Shown here: piece after piece, positions 8,262-14,679 of the stretch | Layout: each line of letters opens with the position of its first letter | Numbering within the stretch: position 1 is the first letter of the stretch | Source of the DNA: Microbacterium sp. 1.5R | Lineage (GTDB): Bacteria; Actinomycetota; Actinomycetes; Actinomycetales; Microbacteriaceae | Direction: 5' to 3' | Assembly: GCF_001889265.1 (NCBI RefSeq) | Contig: NZ_CP018151.1 | Span: 434,001 to 498,000 of the forward strand | DNA length: 64,000 nucleotides | Translations under genes and position numbers: made by a program | Notes under the pieces: generated by a model | Databases searched by the model: none | What the model saw: only the letters and a program-made list of their open reading frames with translations | What the model was told of the DNA's origin: nothing

Positions 8262-9013
8262 TCCACCGCCCTCGACGGCTGCGCGATCGCGGTCTTGACG
8301 AGGGAGTCGACCGAGCCGAATTCGCGCAGGATGCGGGGGAGCGGGAGGTCGAAGGCGATCTCTCCGCGACGCAGCACGATGATGCGGTCGCACACGGCCT
8401 CGAGAAGACGGAAGTCATGGCTGCACAGCAGCAGCCCCTTCGCCCCTCCGATCCGGGATGCATCCGTCTCGAATTCGAAGAGCGCATCGACGTCGACGCC
8501 GTTGAGCGTCTCGTCGATGATCGTGAGCGGGCGCTCGAGCAGAAGCGTCGAGATGAGCTGGATCTTCTTGCGCATGCCGTGCGAGTAGTCCTCGATGAGG
8601 TCGAACTGACGCGCCTCCATCTGATAGCGGCTGAGGAGTTCGTCGGCCCTGGTCGGGTCGGCACGGTGGCGATAGAGGCGGAGCATCAGATCGAGGTACT
8701 CGCGCCCGGTCAGGAACTGCGGCAGGTAGTCGTTGCTCGCGATGAAAGCCAGCTGCTCGCGCGATGCGCGGTCCTGATGAGGGCGCCCGGTGATGCGGAT
8801 GCTCCCCTGGCCGAGCTGCAGCAGATCGGCGGTGAGGCGGATGAGCGTCGACTTGCCCGATCCGTTGGGTCCGACGAGACCCACTTTCTCGCCGCGCTCG
8901 ATCGCGAACGACACATCACGGAGCGCCGGAGCGCGCTTCGAGTAGGCGAACGAGACCGATGAGACGTCGAGGAGGACGTGCGGGTCCGGTGCGAAGCCGC
9001 CGCTTCCGGACAT
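8258..9013 (-). CDS. ABC transporter ATP-binding protein
   Basis: About 251 residues. Walker A GPNGSGKST near residue 42, Q-loop region ASNDYLPQFLTG, a variant signature YSHGMRKKIQLI (in place of LSGGQ), Walker B LTIIDETLNGVD and a switch histidine in LLLCSHDFRLL. The weak signature and the ETLNG Walker B are seen in ATPases of bacteriocin- and peptide-type ABC-2 exporters. Two starts are possible: ATG 9013, which lies inside a perfect hairpin, or ATG 9052, which overlaps the stop of the peptide gene and would add 13 residues. Neither has a good ribosome site, which hints at coupling or attenuation. Confidence 0.85.
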   Translation of the reverse strand: MSGSGGFAPDPHVLLDVSSVSFAYSKRAPALRDVSFAIERGEKVGLVGPNGSGKSTLIRLTADLLQLGQGSIRITGRPHQDRASREQLAFIASNDYLPQFLTGREYLDLMLRLYRHRADPTRADELLSRYQMEARQFDLIEDYSHGMRKKIQLISTLLLERPLTIIDETLNGVDVDALFEFETDASRIGGAKGLLLCSHDFRLLEAVCDRIIVLRRGEIAFDLPLPRILREFGSVDSLVKTAIAQPSRAVE

Positions 9014-9034
9014 CGGGGTCGATGTCCGGAAGCG
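9001..9034. promoter_or_regulatory. 15-bp perfect hairpin over the ATPase start
   Basis: CGCTTCCGGACATCG (9001-9015) is exactly complementary to CGATGTCCGGAAGCG (9020-9034), with a four-base loop. On the transcribed minus strand it begins 8 bases after the stop of the 80-residue peptide gene and buries the ATPase start codon at 9013. It may limit transcription or translation past the peptide gene. Confidence 0.75.
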
Positions 9035-9042
9035 ACGAGGGG

Positions 9043-9285
9043 TTAGACGCATTCGATCCACACTGAGACGCCGCTCTTGCCCCACTGCCAGTTGCCGGTG
9101 AAGCGCCTGCCACCCGCCTTGAAGAAGCACCACAGCGCCAGCGCTGCCAGGAACGCGACGCCGAACACGAGAATCGCCGCGATCACCACCAGCCACCAGG
9201 CATCGAGACGCAGGATCGCCTCATCCAGTGCGTCCTGTGCGCGGCGCTTCATCAGCGTCGGCTCCATTGCCGCCATTAGGGACAT
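9043..9285 (-). CDS. 80-residue single-TM peptide, possible exported peptide precursor
   Basis: 80 residues starting at ATG 9285 behind a near-ideal ribosome site (GGAGGTGG). The layout is a charged amphipathic N-terminus (MKRRAQDALDEAILRLD, about 12-28), one membrane segment (WWLVVIAAILVFGVAFLAALALWCFF, 30-55) and a Gly/Trp-rich basic tail, GGRRFTGNWQWGKSGVSVWI, ending in Glu-Cys-Val. No family was recognised. Being first, small, strongly translated and followed by an ABC exporter and a membrane protease suggests a precursor of a secreted peptide; it could instead be a small membrane subunit of the transporter. The tail loosely recalls GNWQ-type bacteriocin cores, but the similarity is too short to name a family. 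Confidence 0.6.
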   Translation of the reverse strand: MSLMAAMEPTLMKRRAQDALDEAILRLDAWWLVVIAAILVFGVAFLAALALWCFFKAGGRRFTGNWQWGKSGVSVWIECV

Positions 9286-9383
9286 CTGTCCACCTCCGTT
9301 TTGTCGTTACACACGGAGGCTGTCATCGCTGCGTCACGAAAGCTAGTCATTCGAGTGCAGAATGCCGACATGCGTGGATTCAC

Positions 9384-9412
9384 TTGACATTGACGCAGCG
9401 TCAACTTCTACC
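9384..9412 (+). promoter_or_regulatory. MerR-type promoter of the TipA-like gene
   Basis: A TTGACA -35 hexamer (9384-9389) and a TCTACC-like -10 (about 9407-9412) enclose the palindrome TTGACGC-A-GCGTCAA (9390-9404). A dyad between -35 and -10 is the arrangement by which MerR proteins, TipA among them, twist and activate their own promoter. The ATG lies about 37 bases on. Confidence 0.7.
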
Positions 9413-9448
9413 GTGGAGTCATCATCAGTTCCAGGGAAGGAGGACGAG

Positions 9449-10237
9449 ATGGCTGGTCGCGAATGGTCGATCCAGGACATCGCCCGTCTCGCGGGCACCA
9501 CGAGCAGAACCCTGCGTCACTACGACGACGTGGGCCTGCTGCCGCCCTCGCGCATCGCGCACAACGGCTACCGGCACTACGACGAGGCGGCGCTCGTGCG
9601 CCTGCAGCGCATTCTGCTGCTGCGCGAGCTCGGACTCGGTCTGCCGCAGATCGCCGAGGTGCTCGACCCGGTGAACGCACGGCAGAGCGAGGAATCCGCG
9701 CTGGAGACGCACCTCGAGCTGCTGCGCGAGGAACAGTACCGACTGGCGCGGCAGATCGCGTCGGTCGAGAACACCATCAACGCATTGAGAGGAGGTGAAG
9801 AACTCATGGCAGAGAACATGTTCGACGGTTTCGACCACACCCGTTACAAGGAGGAGGTCGAGCAGCGCTGGGGTCGGAAGACCTACGCCGACAGCGACCG
9901 CTGGTGGCGCGGGATGACCGACGCCGATCGCGCCGACTGGCAGCAGCGCGTCTCCGACCTCGGCCGGGACTGGACAGCTGCCGCCGAGAGGGGCATCGAT
10001 CCGGCATCCGCCGAGGCTCAGGACATCGCCCGCCGTCACGTCGAGTGGCTGACCGGCATCCCGGGCACTCCCGCGGCCGTGCCCGGCGGCGACGTCAAGG
10101 CGTACGTCATCGGCCTCGGTGAGATGTACGTCGCCGACCCGCGCTTCGGCGCGAACTACGCCACGTCCGCCGGCGGAACGCAGGGCGCCGAGTTCGTCCG
10201 CGACGCGCTCCGCGTCTACGCGGACGGCAACCTGTAA
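9449..10237 (+). CDS. TipA-like MerR regulator with TipAS drug-binding domain
   Basis: 262 residues. Residues 1-75 are a MerR winged helix (WSIQDIARLAGTTSRTLRHYDDVGLLPP...GYRHYDE), about 80-115 the dimerising coiled coil, and 120-262 the TipAS antibiotic-recognition domain (RYKEEVEQRWG, DRWWRGMTDADRADW, YVADPRFGANY). TipA proteins of Streptomyces activate their own gene on binding cyclic thiopeptides. An internal in-frame ATG (9806) with a strong ribosome site would yield the short ligand-trap form. ATG 9449 was chosen for its GAAGGAGG site. It diverges from the peptide/ABC operon, suggesting it senses the peptide or a related compound (inference). Confidence 0.92.
   Translation: MAGREWSIQDIARLAGTTSRTLRHYDDVGLLPPSRIAHNGYRHYDEAALVRLQRILLLRELGLGLPQIAEVLDPVNARQSEESALETHLELLREEQYRLARQIASVENTINALRGGEELMAENMFDGFDHTRYKEEVEQRWGRKTYADSDRWWRGMTDADRADWQQRVSDLGRDWTAAAERGIDPASAEAQDIARRHVEWLTGIPGTPAAVPGGDVKAYVIGLGEMYVADPRFGANYATSAGGTQGAEFVRDALRVYADGNL
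9791..9808 (+). promoter_or_regulatory. Internal ribosome site and start for the short TipAS form
   Basis: GGAGGTGA (9791-9798) lies seven bases before ATG 9806, in frame with the regulator. Initiation here gives a 143-residue product lacking the DNA-binding domain, nearly the size of Streptomyces TipAS (144 residues). The codons used (Arg-Gly-Gly-Glu) leave the domain junction intact. Confidence 0.8.
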
Positions 10238-10264
10238 CCCGCTGCACCGCCTTCGCCGGTCGCC

Positions 10265-10318
10265 GCGGGGTCGAGAGCGCATCCGAATCACCCGATTCCG
10301 ATGTGTTCTCGACCCCGC
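10265..10318. repeat. 54-bp palindromic element, copy A
   Basis: Two 25-base arms (10265-10289 and 10294-10318) form an imperfect hairpin with three or four mismatches around a four-base loop; the ends are GCGGGGTCGA and TCGACCCCGC. It lies 27 bases past the TipA-like stop and may act as its terminator. A related element of the same length occurs at 26432-26485. Confidence 0.75.
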
Positions 10319-10399
10319 ATGGGGGTCACGGCATTGCACAAGTGCGGACACCGGATCAAGGCCGGGAACGGATGCCGGAGGTGGGCGTAGGGTCATGGC

Positions 10400-10774
10400 A
10401 TGGGCCACCGACGCAGACGCACGGATGCCGCGCCGCTGTTCGCGGCGGCGGCCGTCGCCTACACCGCGAACGTCGCCCTCGGTTCGGCCGTCGCCGCGAG
10501 ACTCATCGACACGAGCAGCTTCCGCTGGCTGCACCATGCGATCTACATAGCGACGTGCGCCACTTCGGCCGCCGCGTTCTCGGCGATCCTCTGGGGCCGG
10601 CCGAAGCACGCGAGCCGTCGCGCGGCCCTGGCCCTCGCGCCCGCCGCCGCGCCGCTCGCCGCCATCCCGTATCTCGGCACGCACAGCCGACGGCATCCGC
10701 TCGTCGCGCTCGCCGCAGCCCCTTTCATCGTCGCGGGCCTCGTCTGCTCGCGCCTCGCCACCGACCGGAAGTGA
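10400..10774 (+). CDS. Small membrane protein, unknown function
   Basis: 124 residues with four hydrophobic segments (about 11-31, 44-64, 75-93 and 101-119), separated by basic loops (GHRRRRTDA at the start, [11 protein letters not shown] in the middle, THSRRHP later). No catalytic motif or family was recognised. A GGAGGTGGG site lies some 20 bases upstream; a second ATG five bases earlier is out of frame. The stop is four bases before the nitroreductase start, so the two are probably one operon. It is not related to the TipA gene upstream, from which the palindromic element separates it. Confidence 0.6.
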   Translation: MGHRRRRTDAAPLFAAAAVAYTANVALGSAVAARLIDTSSFRWLHHAIYIATCATSAAAFSAILWGRPKHASRRAALALAPAAAPLAAIPYLGTHSRRHPLVALAAAPFIVAGLVCSRLATDRK

Positions 10775-10778
10775 ACGC

Positions 10779-11603
10779 ATGGAACTGCTCGACGCCATCC
10801 GCCGCCGCAAGACCACGAACGGGCCCTTCCTGCCCGACCCGGTATCGGAGGAGCATCAGCGCATCCTGCTGGAGGCGGCAGGTCGGGCGCCGTCGCAGCT
10901 GAACAGCCAGCCGTGGCGGTTCGTGGTCGTCGAGAACCGCGACACGATCGACAAGATCGCCCGCATCTCGGGCGACAGCATGACCGAGGCGATGTCGAAC
11001 GGCACGTTCTTCGAACGCTACAAGCCGTACTTCCGCTTCAGCCAGGCCGAGATGGAGGAGAAGCGCAGCGGGATGCTGTTCGACAAGCTCCCCGCGGCCC
11101 TCCGCCCGTTCACGAGTCAGGTGTTCACCAAGCGCGGCCAGAAGCTGATGAACACGTTCGGGGTGCCGAAGACCCTCGGGGAGGAGAATCACAAGCTCGT
11201 CGCGGGATCGCCGCTGCTGCTCGGCGTGATGCTCGATCGCAGCGAGTACCGACCGGGCCAGCTGTCGTCGTTCTACTCGGTGTTCAGCATGGGCGCGGCG
11301 ATGGAGAACGTCTGGCTCACCACGGTCGAGCTCGGCATGGGCATCCAGTTCATCTCGTTCCCGATGGAGGTCCCTGGGCAGTGGGACGAGATCGTGAAGC
11401 TGCTGCGCGTGCCGGACGACCTCGAGCTCATGGCGGTGTACCGCCTCGGCTATCTGCCGCCCGAGCAGCGCCGCCCGGCCATCGACTGGTCGAGCCATCA
11501 GCGCAAGCTCGCCTCGCAGTACGTGTTCCGCGAGAACTGCGACCAGCCGCAGCAGGGATGGGACGCGCCGCCGCCGGGCGCCGGAGCGCCGACGGCGGGC
11601 TGA
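10779..11603 (+). CDS. Nitroreductase family protein
   Basis: 274 residues. The FMN-binding start is typical: [15 protein letters not shown]...[28 protein letters not shown], followed near the C-terminus by [10 protein letters not shown] and [11 protein letters not shown]. These enzymes reduce nitroaromatics, quinones or flavin-like compounds with NAD(P)H. An extra mid-region insert ([21 protein letters not shown], about 80-100) is longer than in classic NfsB. It follows a small membrane protein gene by four bases and ends three bases from the convergent FAD oxidoreductase. The substrate is not predictable. Confidence 0.88.
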   Translation: MELLDAIRRRKTTNGPFLPDPVSEEHQRILLEAAGRAPSQLNSQPWRFVVVENRDTIDKIARISGDSMTEAMSNGTFFERYKPYFRFSQAEMEEKRSGMLFDKLPAALRPFTSQVFTKRGQKLMNTFGVPKTLGEENHKLVAGSPLLLGVMLDRSEYRPGQLSSFYSVFSMGAAMENVWLTTVELGMGIQFISFPMEVPGQWDEIVKLLRVPDDLELMAVYRLGYLPPEQRRPAIDWSSHQRKLASQYVFRENCDQPQQGWDAPPPGAGAPTAG

Positions 11604-11606
11604 GCC

Positions 11607-13136
11607 TCAGCCGCCGACCTTGCGGGGCACGGGCTTGAGGTCCTGCAGCGCCGGCCCCTCGATGCGCGTGCCGTCCGCCGTGAAGCGCGAGGCGTGCAGC
11701 GGGCAGTCCCACGTGCACTCGGCGTCGTTCCAATCGAGCACGCCTCCGAGGTGCGGGCACACGGCCGAGACGGCCCGAGTGACGCCGTCGACCGTCGAGA
11801 TGCCCACGGGTCGGCCGCTGCGGTTCGCGACCACGCCCTCGCCCTCTGCCGGCTTCGGGACCGGCACGGGCCGACGCTCGGCGTCGACCCACCCGGTCGT
11901 CGCTGCGGCGGCGACCTTGGCGCCCTCGATGGCCCCGCGGGCAAGATCGGCCGGCACGGTGAGCCTCGTGCCGATCTTGACCATCCACGACGGTCGGTCG
12001 TGCCAGTTCGCACCGAGGATCTCCGCGGTGAGACGCAGAGCGGCGGCGGGGGCGTTCGACAGACCCCACTTGGCGTACCCGGTCGCGAAGCGGATGCGGC
12101 CGAGACCCCGGGGCATGGCGCCGACGAAGGGGATCTGGTTGTTCGACTGATAGTCCTGGGCAGACCAGCGGTGGGTCTCCTCGGCATCCGGGAAGTACCG
12201 CCTCGTCCACTCGACCAGATCGTCGATCGCGGCGGTCTCGCCGTCCGAGCGGCCGACGGAGTGGCCGTTTCCGCCGACCACCAGTCGAGCAGGACCGCCG
12301 GGGCCGTCCGCATCCGACACCGGGCGGATCGAGCGCGTGGGGCTGTCGACCGAGATGAACGTGCTGTCCGGCACGCCGCCGGGGAGGCGGAACGAGACGC
12401 AGTACGAGCGGAAGGCGCGCATCTTCGCGAAGTAGAGTCCCCGGTCGAGGATCGGGTACCCGGTCGCGATCACGATGTGATCGGCGAACAGCGGGCCGAG
12501 CGGTGTCTCTACTCGAGGGTCGGGCAGCGCATGCGTCGCCGTGACCCGGACGCCGGTGTGCAGGGTTCCCCCGGCGGAGAGAAGCTCGTCCGCGAGCGCA
12601 TGGGTGACGAGTGCCGGATCGATGGTCACCTGGTCGTCGAGCGCCACGGCTCCCGCGGCGGGGAAGGCCGCACCGGCCAGCTCTCCTCGCGTGAGCATCC
12701 TGGTCTCGAGGCCCGCCTCCCGCGCCGCCTCGTGCACTTCGCGCACCGAGTCGATGCCGCCGGCGTCCTGCGCGTACGAGTGGTCTATCCGCCGCTCGTA
12801 GCTGACTCCCGCGTGATCGGCGAAGCCGACCAGCCAGTCCATGCCCTCGCGATTTCCCTCGACGTAGGCCTGCACGAGCGCCGCGGAGTGGTGCTTGCGG
12901 ATCTCGGCGAGACGCTTCCCCTGCAGCAGGGTGAGCTTGCCGGTGTTGCCGCCGGTCGCGAGCTCGGCGACGGATCCCGCCTCGATCACCGCGACGTCGA
13001 GACCGGCGCGCGTGAGCATGACCGCCGTGCTGAGGCCGGTGAGGCCCGCACCCACGATGATCACGTCGTGTCGTGCGCCGGGGTCGAACGGTGTGCCGAT
13101 GGGCGGGGTCCGGTCGAGCTTCCACAGTGGCTTCAT
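11607..13136 (-). CDS. FAD-dependent oxidoreductase with C-terminal Rieske domain
   Basis: 509 residues. An N-terminal DAO fold (HDVIIVGAGLTGLSTAVMLTRAGLDVAVIEAG; GXGXXG at about residue 30) with a typical DAO middle (TGGNTGKLTLLQG, FATGYAKWGLSNAPAAA) is joined to a Rieske 2Fe-2S domain with CPHLGG and CPLHASRF (C-x-H...C-x2-H). This fusion is common in actinobacteria; members are annotated as amine or glycine oxidase-like, but the substrate is not known. ATG 13136 follows a short TGAGG. It diverges from the crcB pair and converges with the nitroreductase gene, leaving three bases between stops. Confidence 0.9.
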   Translation of the reverse strand: MKPLWKLDRTPPIGTPFDPGARHDVIIVGAGLTGLSTAVMLTRAGLDVAVIEAGSVAELATGGNTGKLTLLQGKRLAEIRKHHSAALVQAYVEGNREGMDWLVGFADHAGVSYERRIDHSYAQDAGGIDSVREVHEAAREAGLETRMLTRGELAGAAFPAAGAVALDDQVTIDPALVTHALADELLSAGGTLHTGVRVTATHALPDPRVETPLGPLFADHIVIATGYPILDRGLYFAKMRAFRSYCVSFRLPGGVPDSTFISVDSPTRSIRPVSDADGPGGPARLVVGGNGHSVGRSDGETAAIDDLVEWTRRYFPDAEETHRWSAQDYQSNNQIPFVGAMPRGLGRIRFATGYAKWGLSNAPAAALRLTAEILGANWHDRPSWMVKIGTRLTVPADLARGAIEGAKVAAAATTGWVDAERRPVPVPKPAEGEGVVANRSGRPVGISTVDGVTRAVSAVCPHLGGVLDWNDAECTWDCPLHASRFTADGTRIEGPALQDLKPVPRKVGG

Positions 13137-13222
13137 GGCCTCAGTCTTCGCCTGCCGACCGGCTTCGCCCAACGGGTTGACATTCGAGGGATGCGTTGCA
13201 ATGGCGCGGATAGAGTTGCCGC

Positions 13223-13612
13223 GTGACCTTTCGCCGCCTGCTCCTCGTCTTCGTCGGCGGGAGCATCGGCACCGCCGCTCGGCTCGCGATCGGTCTGCTG
13301 ATGCCGGATGTCGGGGGCGTGCCTCTCGCGACCATCGTCGTGAACGTGCTCGGATCGCTCCTGATCGGCGTTCTCGCCGCGCGCCTGCCCGGCGCCACGG
13401 AGCTCAGACTGTTGCTCGGCACGGGCGTGCTCGGCGGCTTCACGACCTACAGCGCGTTCATGACCGGAACGGTCGCGCTCTGGGGCGACGCCCCGGTGCT
13501 CGCATTCGCGTATGCGGCCGCCAGTCTGGTCCTGGGACTCGCCGCCGCCGCGGCGGGCCTGCGACTCGGACGCCCGCGTCGACCGACGCTCCCTGCGGGA
13601 GGGAGGGCATGA
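13223..13612 (+). CDS. crcB: Fluoride efflux channel subunit CrcB (first)
   Basis: 129 residues, GTG start, four membrane segments. Fluc signatures are present: GGSIGTAARLAIG in TM1, ATIVVNVLGSLLIGVL in TM2 and GVLGGFTTYSAFM in TM3. Gly replaces the usual basic/aromatic pair after R in the first motif (RL instead of RY). Its stop overlaps the second crcB start by four bases (ATGA). Paired Fluc genes commonly make a heterodimeric channel that expels fluoride ions across the membrane. No fluoride riboswitch was recognised in the 86 bases upstream. Confidence 0.93.
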   Translation: MTFRRLLLVFVGGSIGTAARLAIGLLMPDVGGVPLATIVVNVLGSLLIGVLAARLPGATELRLLLGTGVLGGFTTYSAFMTGTVALWGDAPVLAFAYAAASLVLGLAAAAAGLRLGRPRRPTLPAGGRA

Positions 13613-13968
13613 CTCCGCTGCTGTTCGTCGCGGCCGCGCTCGCCGGAGGGGTGGGAGCCCTCCTCCGGTACGTCATCGACCTCGGTGTCTCGAAGGTCGT
13701 CGGACGCCGCCTCCCTTGGGGCATCCTCGTCGTCAATCTCACCGGATCGTTCGCGTTGGGCCTGCTGACCACGGCACTGCCGTCCGAGTCGTTCGTGGTC
13801 GGGGCCGGTCTTCTCGGCGGATACACGACGTTCAGCACCGCCATGCTCGACACCGTCGTGCTGTGGCGAGACGGTCAGCGCAGAGCATCCGCTGTCAACG
13901 CCATCGGGATGCTGCTGCTCGGGCTGATCGCCGCTGGTCTCGGGCTGGCGCTCGGGTCGACGCTCTGA
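13609..13968 (+). CDS. crcB: Fluoride efflux channel subunit CrcB (second)
   Basis: 119 residues, four membrane segments. Motifs are closer to the family consensus than in the first copy: GGVGALLRYVID, GILVVNLTGSFALGLL and GLLGGYTTFSTAMLDTVVLWRDGQ. It is translationally coupled to the first crcB by an ATGA overlap, supporting a heterodimer, since Fluc channels need two antiparallel subunits. The pair is followed by a TetR-RND unit that starts 100 bases on and has its own operator. Confidence 0.94.
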   Translation: MTPLLFVAAALAGGVGALLRYVIDLGVSKVVGRRLPWGILVVNLTGSFALGLLTTALPSESFVVGAGLLGGYTTFSTAMLDTVVLWRDGQRRASAVNAIGMLLLGLIAAGLGLALGSTL

Positions 13969-14015
13969 CCGTCGACGTCGGGATCCGGGCGAACCCACAG
14001 CTTCGCGATGCAGAA

Positions 14016-14043
14016 TGTACAAACGTACATGTACGCCCGTACA
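14016..14043. promoter_or_regulatory. Tandem TetR operators
   Basis: Two adjacent 14-bp dyads, TGTACAAACGTACA (14016-14029) and TGTACGCCCGTACA (14030-14043), each of form TGTAC-N4-GTACA, lie 25-52 bases before the TetR start. At their junction GTACATGTAC is itself a perfect palindrome. The site should serve autoregulation of the TetR-RND operon. Confidence 0.7.
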
Positions 14044-14067
14044 GGGGTGATCGCGCTGGGGGTCAGG

Positions 14068-14658
14068 ATGAGCGATGGCACGCGCCGCCGCCGCGATCCT
14101 GAAGCGCGCCGTCGCGAGATCATCACCGCGGCAGCCGAGCTGATCGTCGAGATCGGCGTCGACGCACTCACCCACCGCAAGGTCGCAGCCCGGGCCGGAG
14201 TGCCGCTGGGATCGACGACGCAGTACTTCGCCACGCTCGACGATCTGCGTGACGCGGCGATCGGAGCGCTGGCCGCCGAGATCGAGGCGCGCATCGACGC
14301 GACACGACGGGCCGTCGTGATCGAGGGAGTGACGCCAGAGGGGCTCGCGCGCCTCGTGCGCCGCGGGCTCGAGGACGCACGCGCCGTCCAGGCCGACCGC
14401 GCCGTCGTGACCGCCGCGGTGCATGACCCGCGCGTCCGGCAGTTCGCGCGACTGTGGTCCGACGAGATCGTCGGCTTCATCGCGCCCGTTCACGGGGTCG
14501 ACAGAGCGAGGGCCGCAGCCGTCTTCATCGACGGCGTACTCTGGCACTCTCAGATCCACGACGAGCCGCTCGACGAAGAGCTCATCCGCGACGCCCTCGC
14601 CGGGATCCTCACTCCTCAGGCGTCCACCTCCGCACCCACCGCCGCAGCATCCGCCTGA
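14068..14658 (+). CDS. TetR family regulator of the RND pump
   Basis: 196 residues. The helix-turn-helix is RREIITAAAELIVEIGVDALTHRKVAARAGVPLGSTTQYFATLDDLRDAAI (about 13-63), and the C-terminal ligand domain has the WHSQI segment typical of small-drug regulators. ATG 14068 was chosen because upstream ATG 14008 would place the operator palindromes inside the coding region. It ends 21 bases before the RND gene, so both should be one operon repressed by its own product, with an efflux substrate as likely inducer (inference). Confidence 0.88.
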   Translation: MSDGTRRRRDPEARRREIITAAAELIVEIGVDALTHRKVAARAGVPLGSTTQYFATLDDLRDAAIGALAAEIEARIDATRRAVVIEGVTPEGLARLVRRGLEDARAVQADRAVVTAAVHDPRVRQFARLWSDEIVGFIAPVHGVDRARAAAVFIDGVLWHSQIHDEPLDEELIRDALAGILTPQASTSAPTAAASA

Positions 14659-14679
14659 CCCGCAGAGAGAGAATCCGCC

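Noticed and set aside
6612..8588. A 658-codon plus-strand frame across the ABC permease
   Set aside because: Charged repetitive composition without motif, antisense to an ATGA-linked operon whose frames show membrane segments and Walker motifs.
6019..9285. Daptide gene cluster, known from Microbacterium
   Set aside because: The M50 protease and ABC genes fit, but the expected oxidative decarboxylase, aminotransferase, dehydrogenase and methyltransferase genes are missing and the peptide does not look like a daptide precursor.
9043..9285. Lactococcin 972-type bacteriocin
   Set aside because: Only a GNWQ-like tetrapeptide is shared; length, leader and the long core pattern do not match.
13137..13222. 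Fluoride riboswitch upstream of crcB
   Set aside because: The short leader lacks recognisable conserved elements of the motif, and the gap is too short for promoter plus riboswitch.
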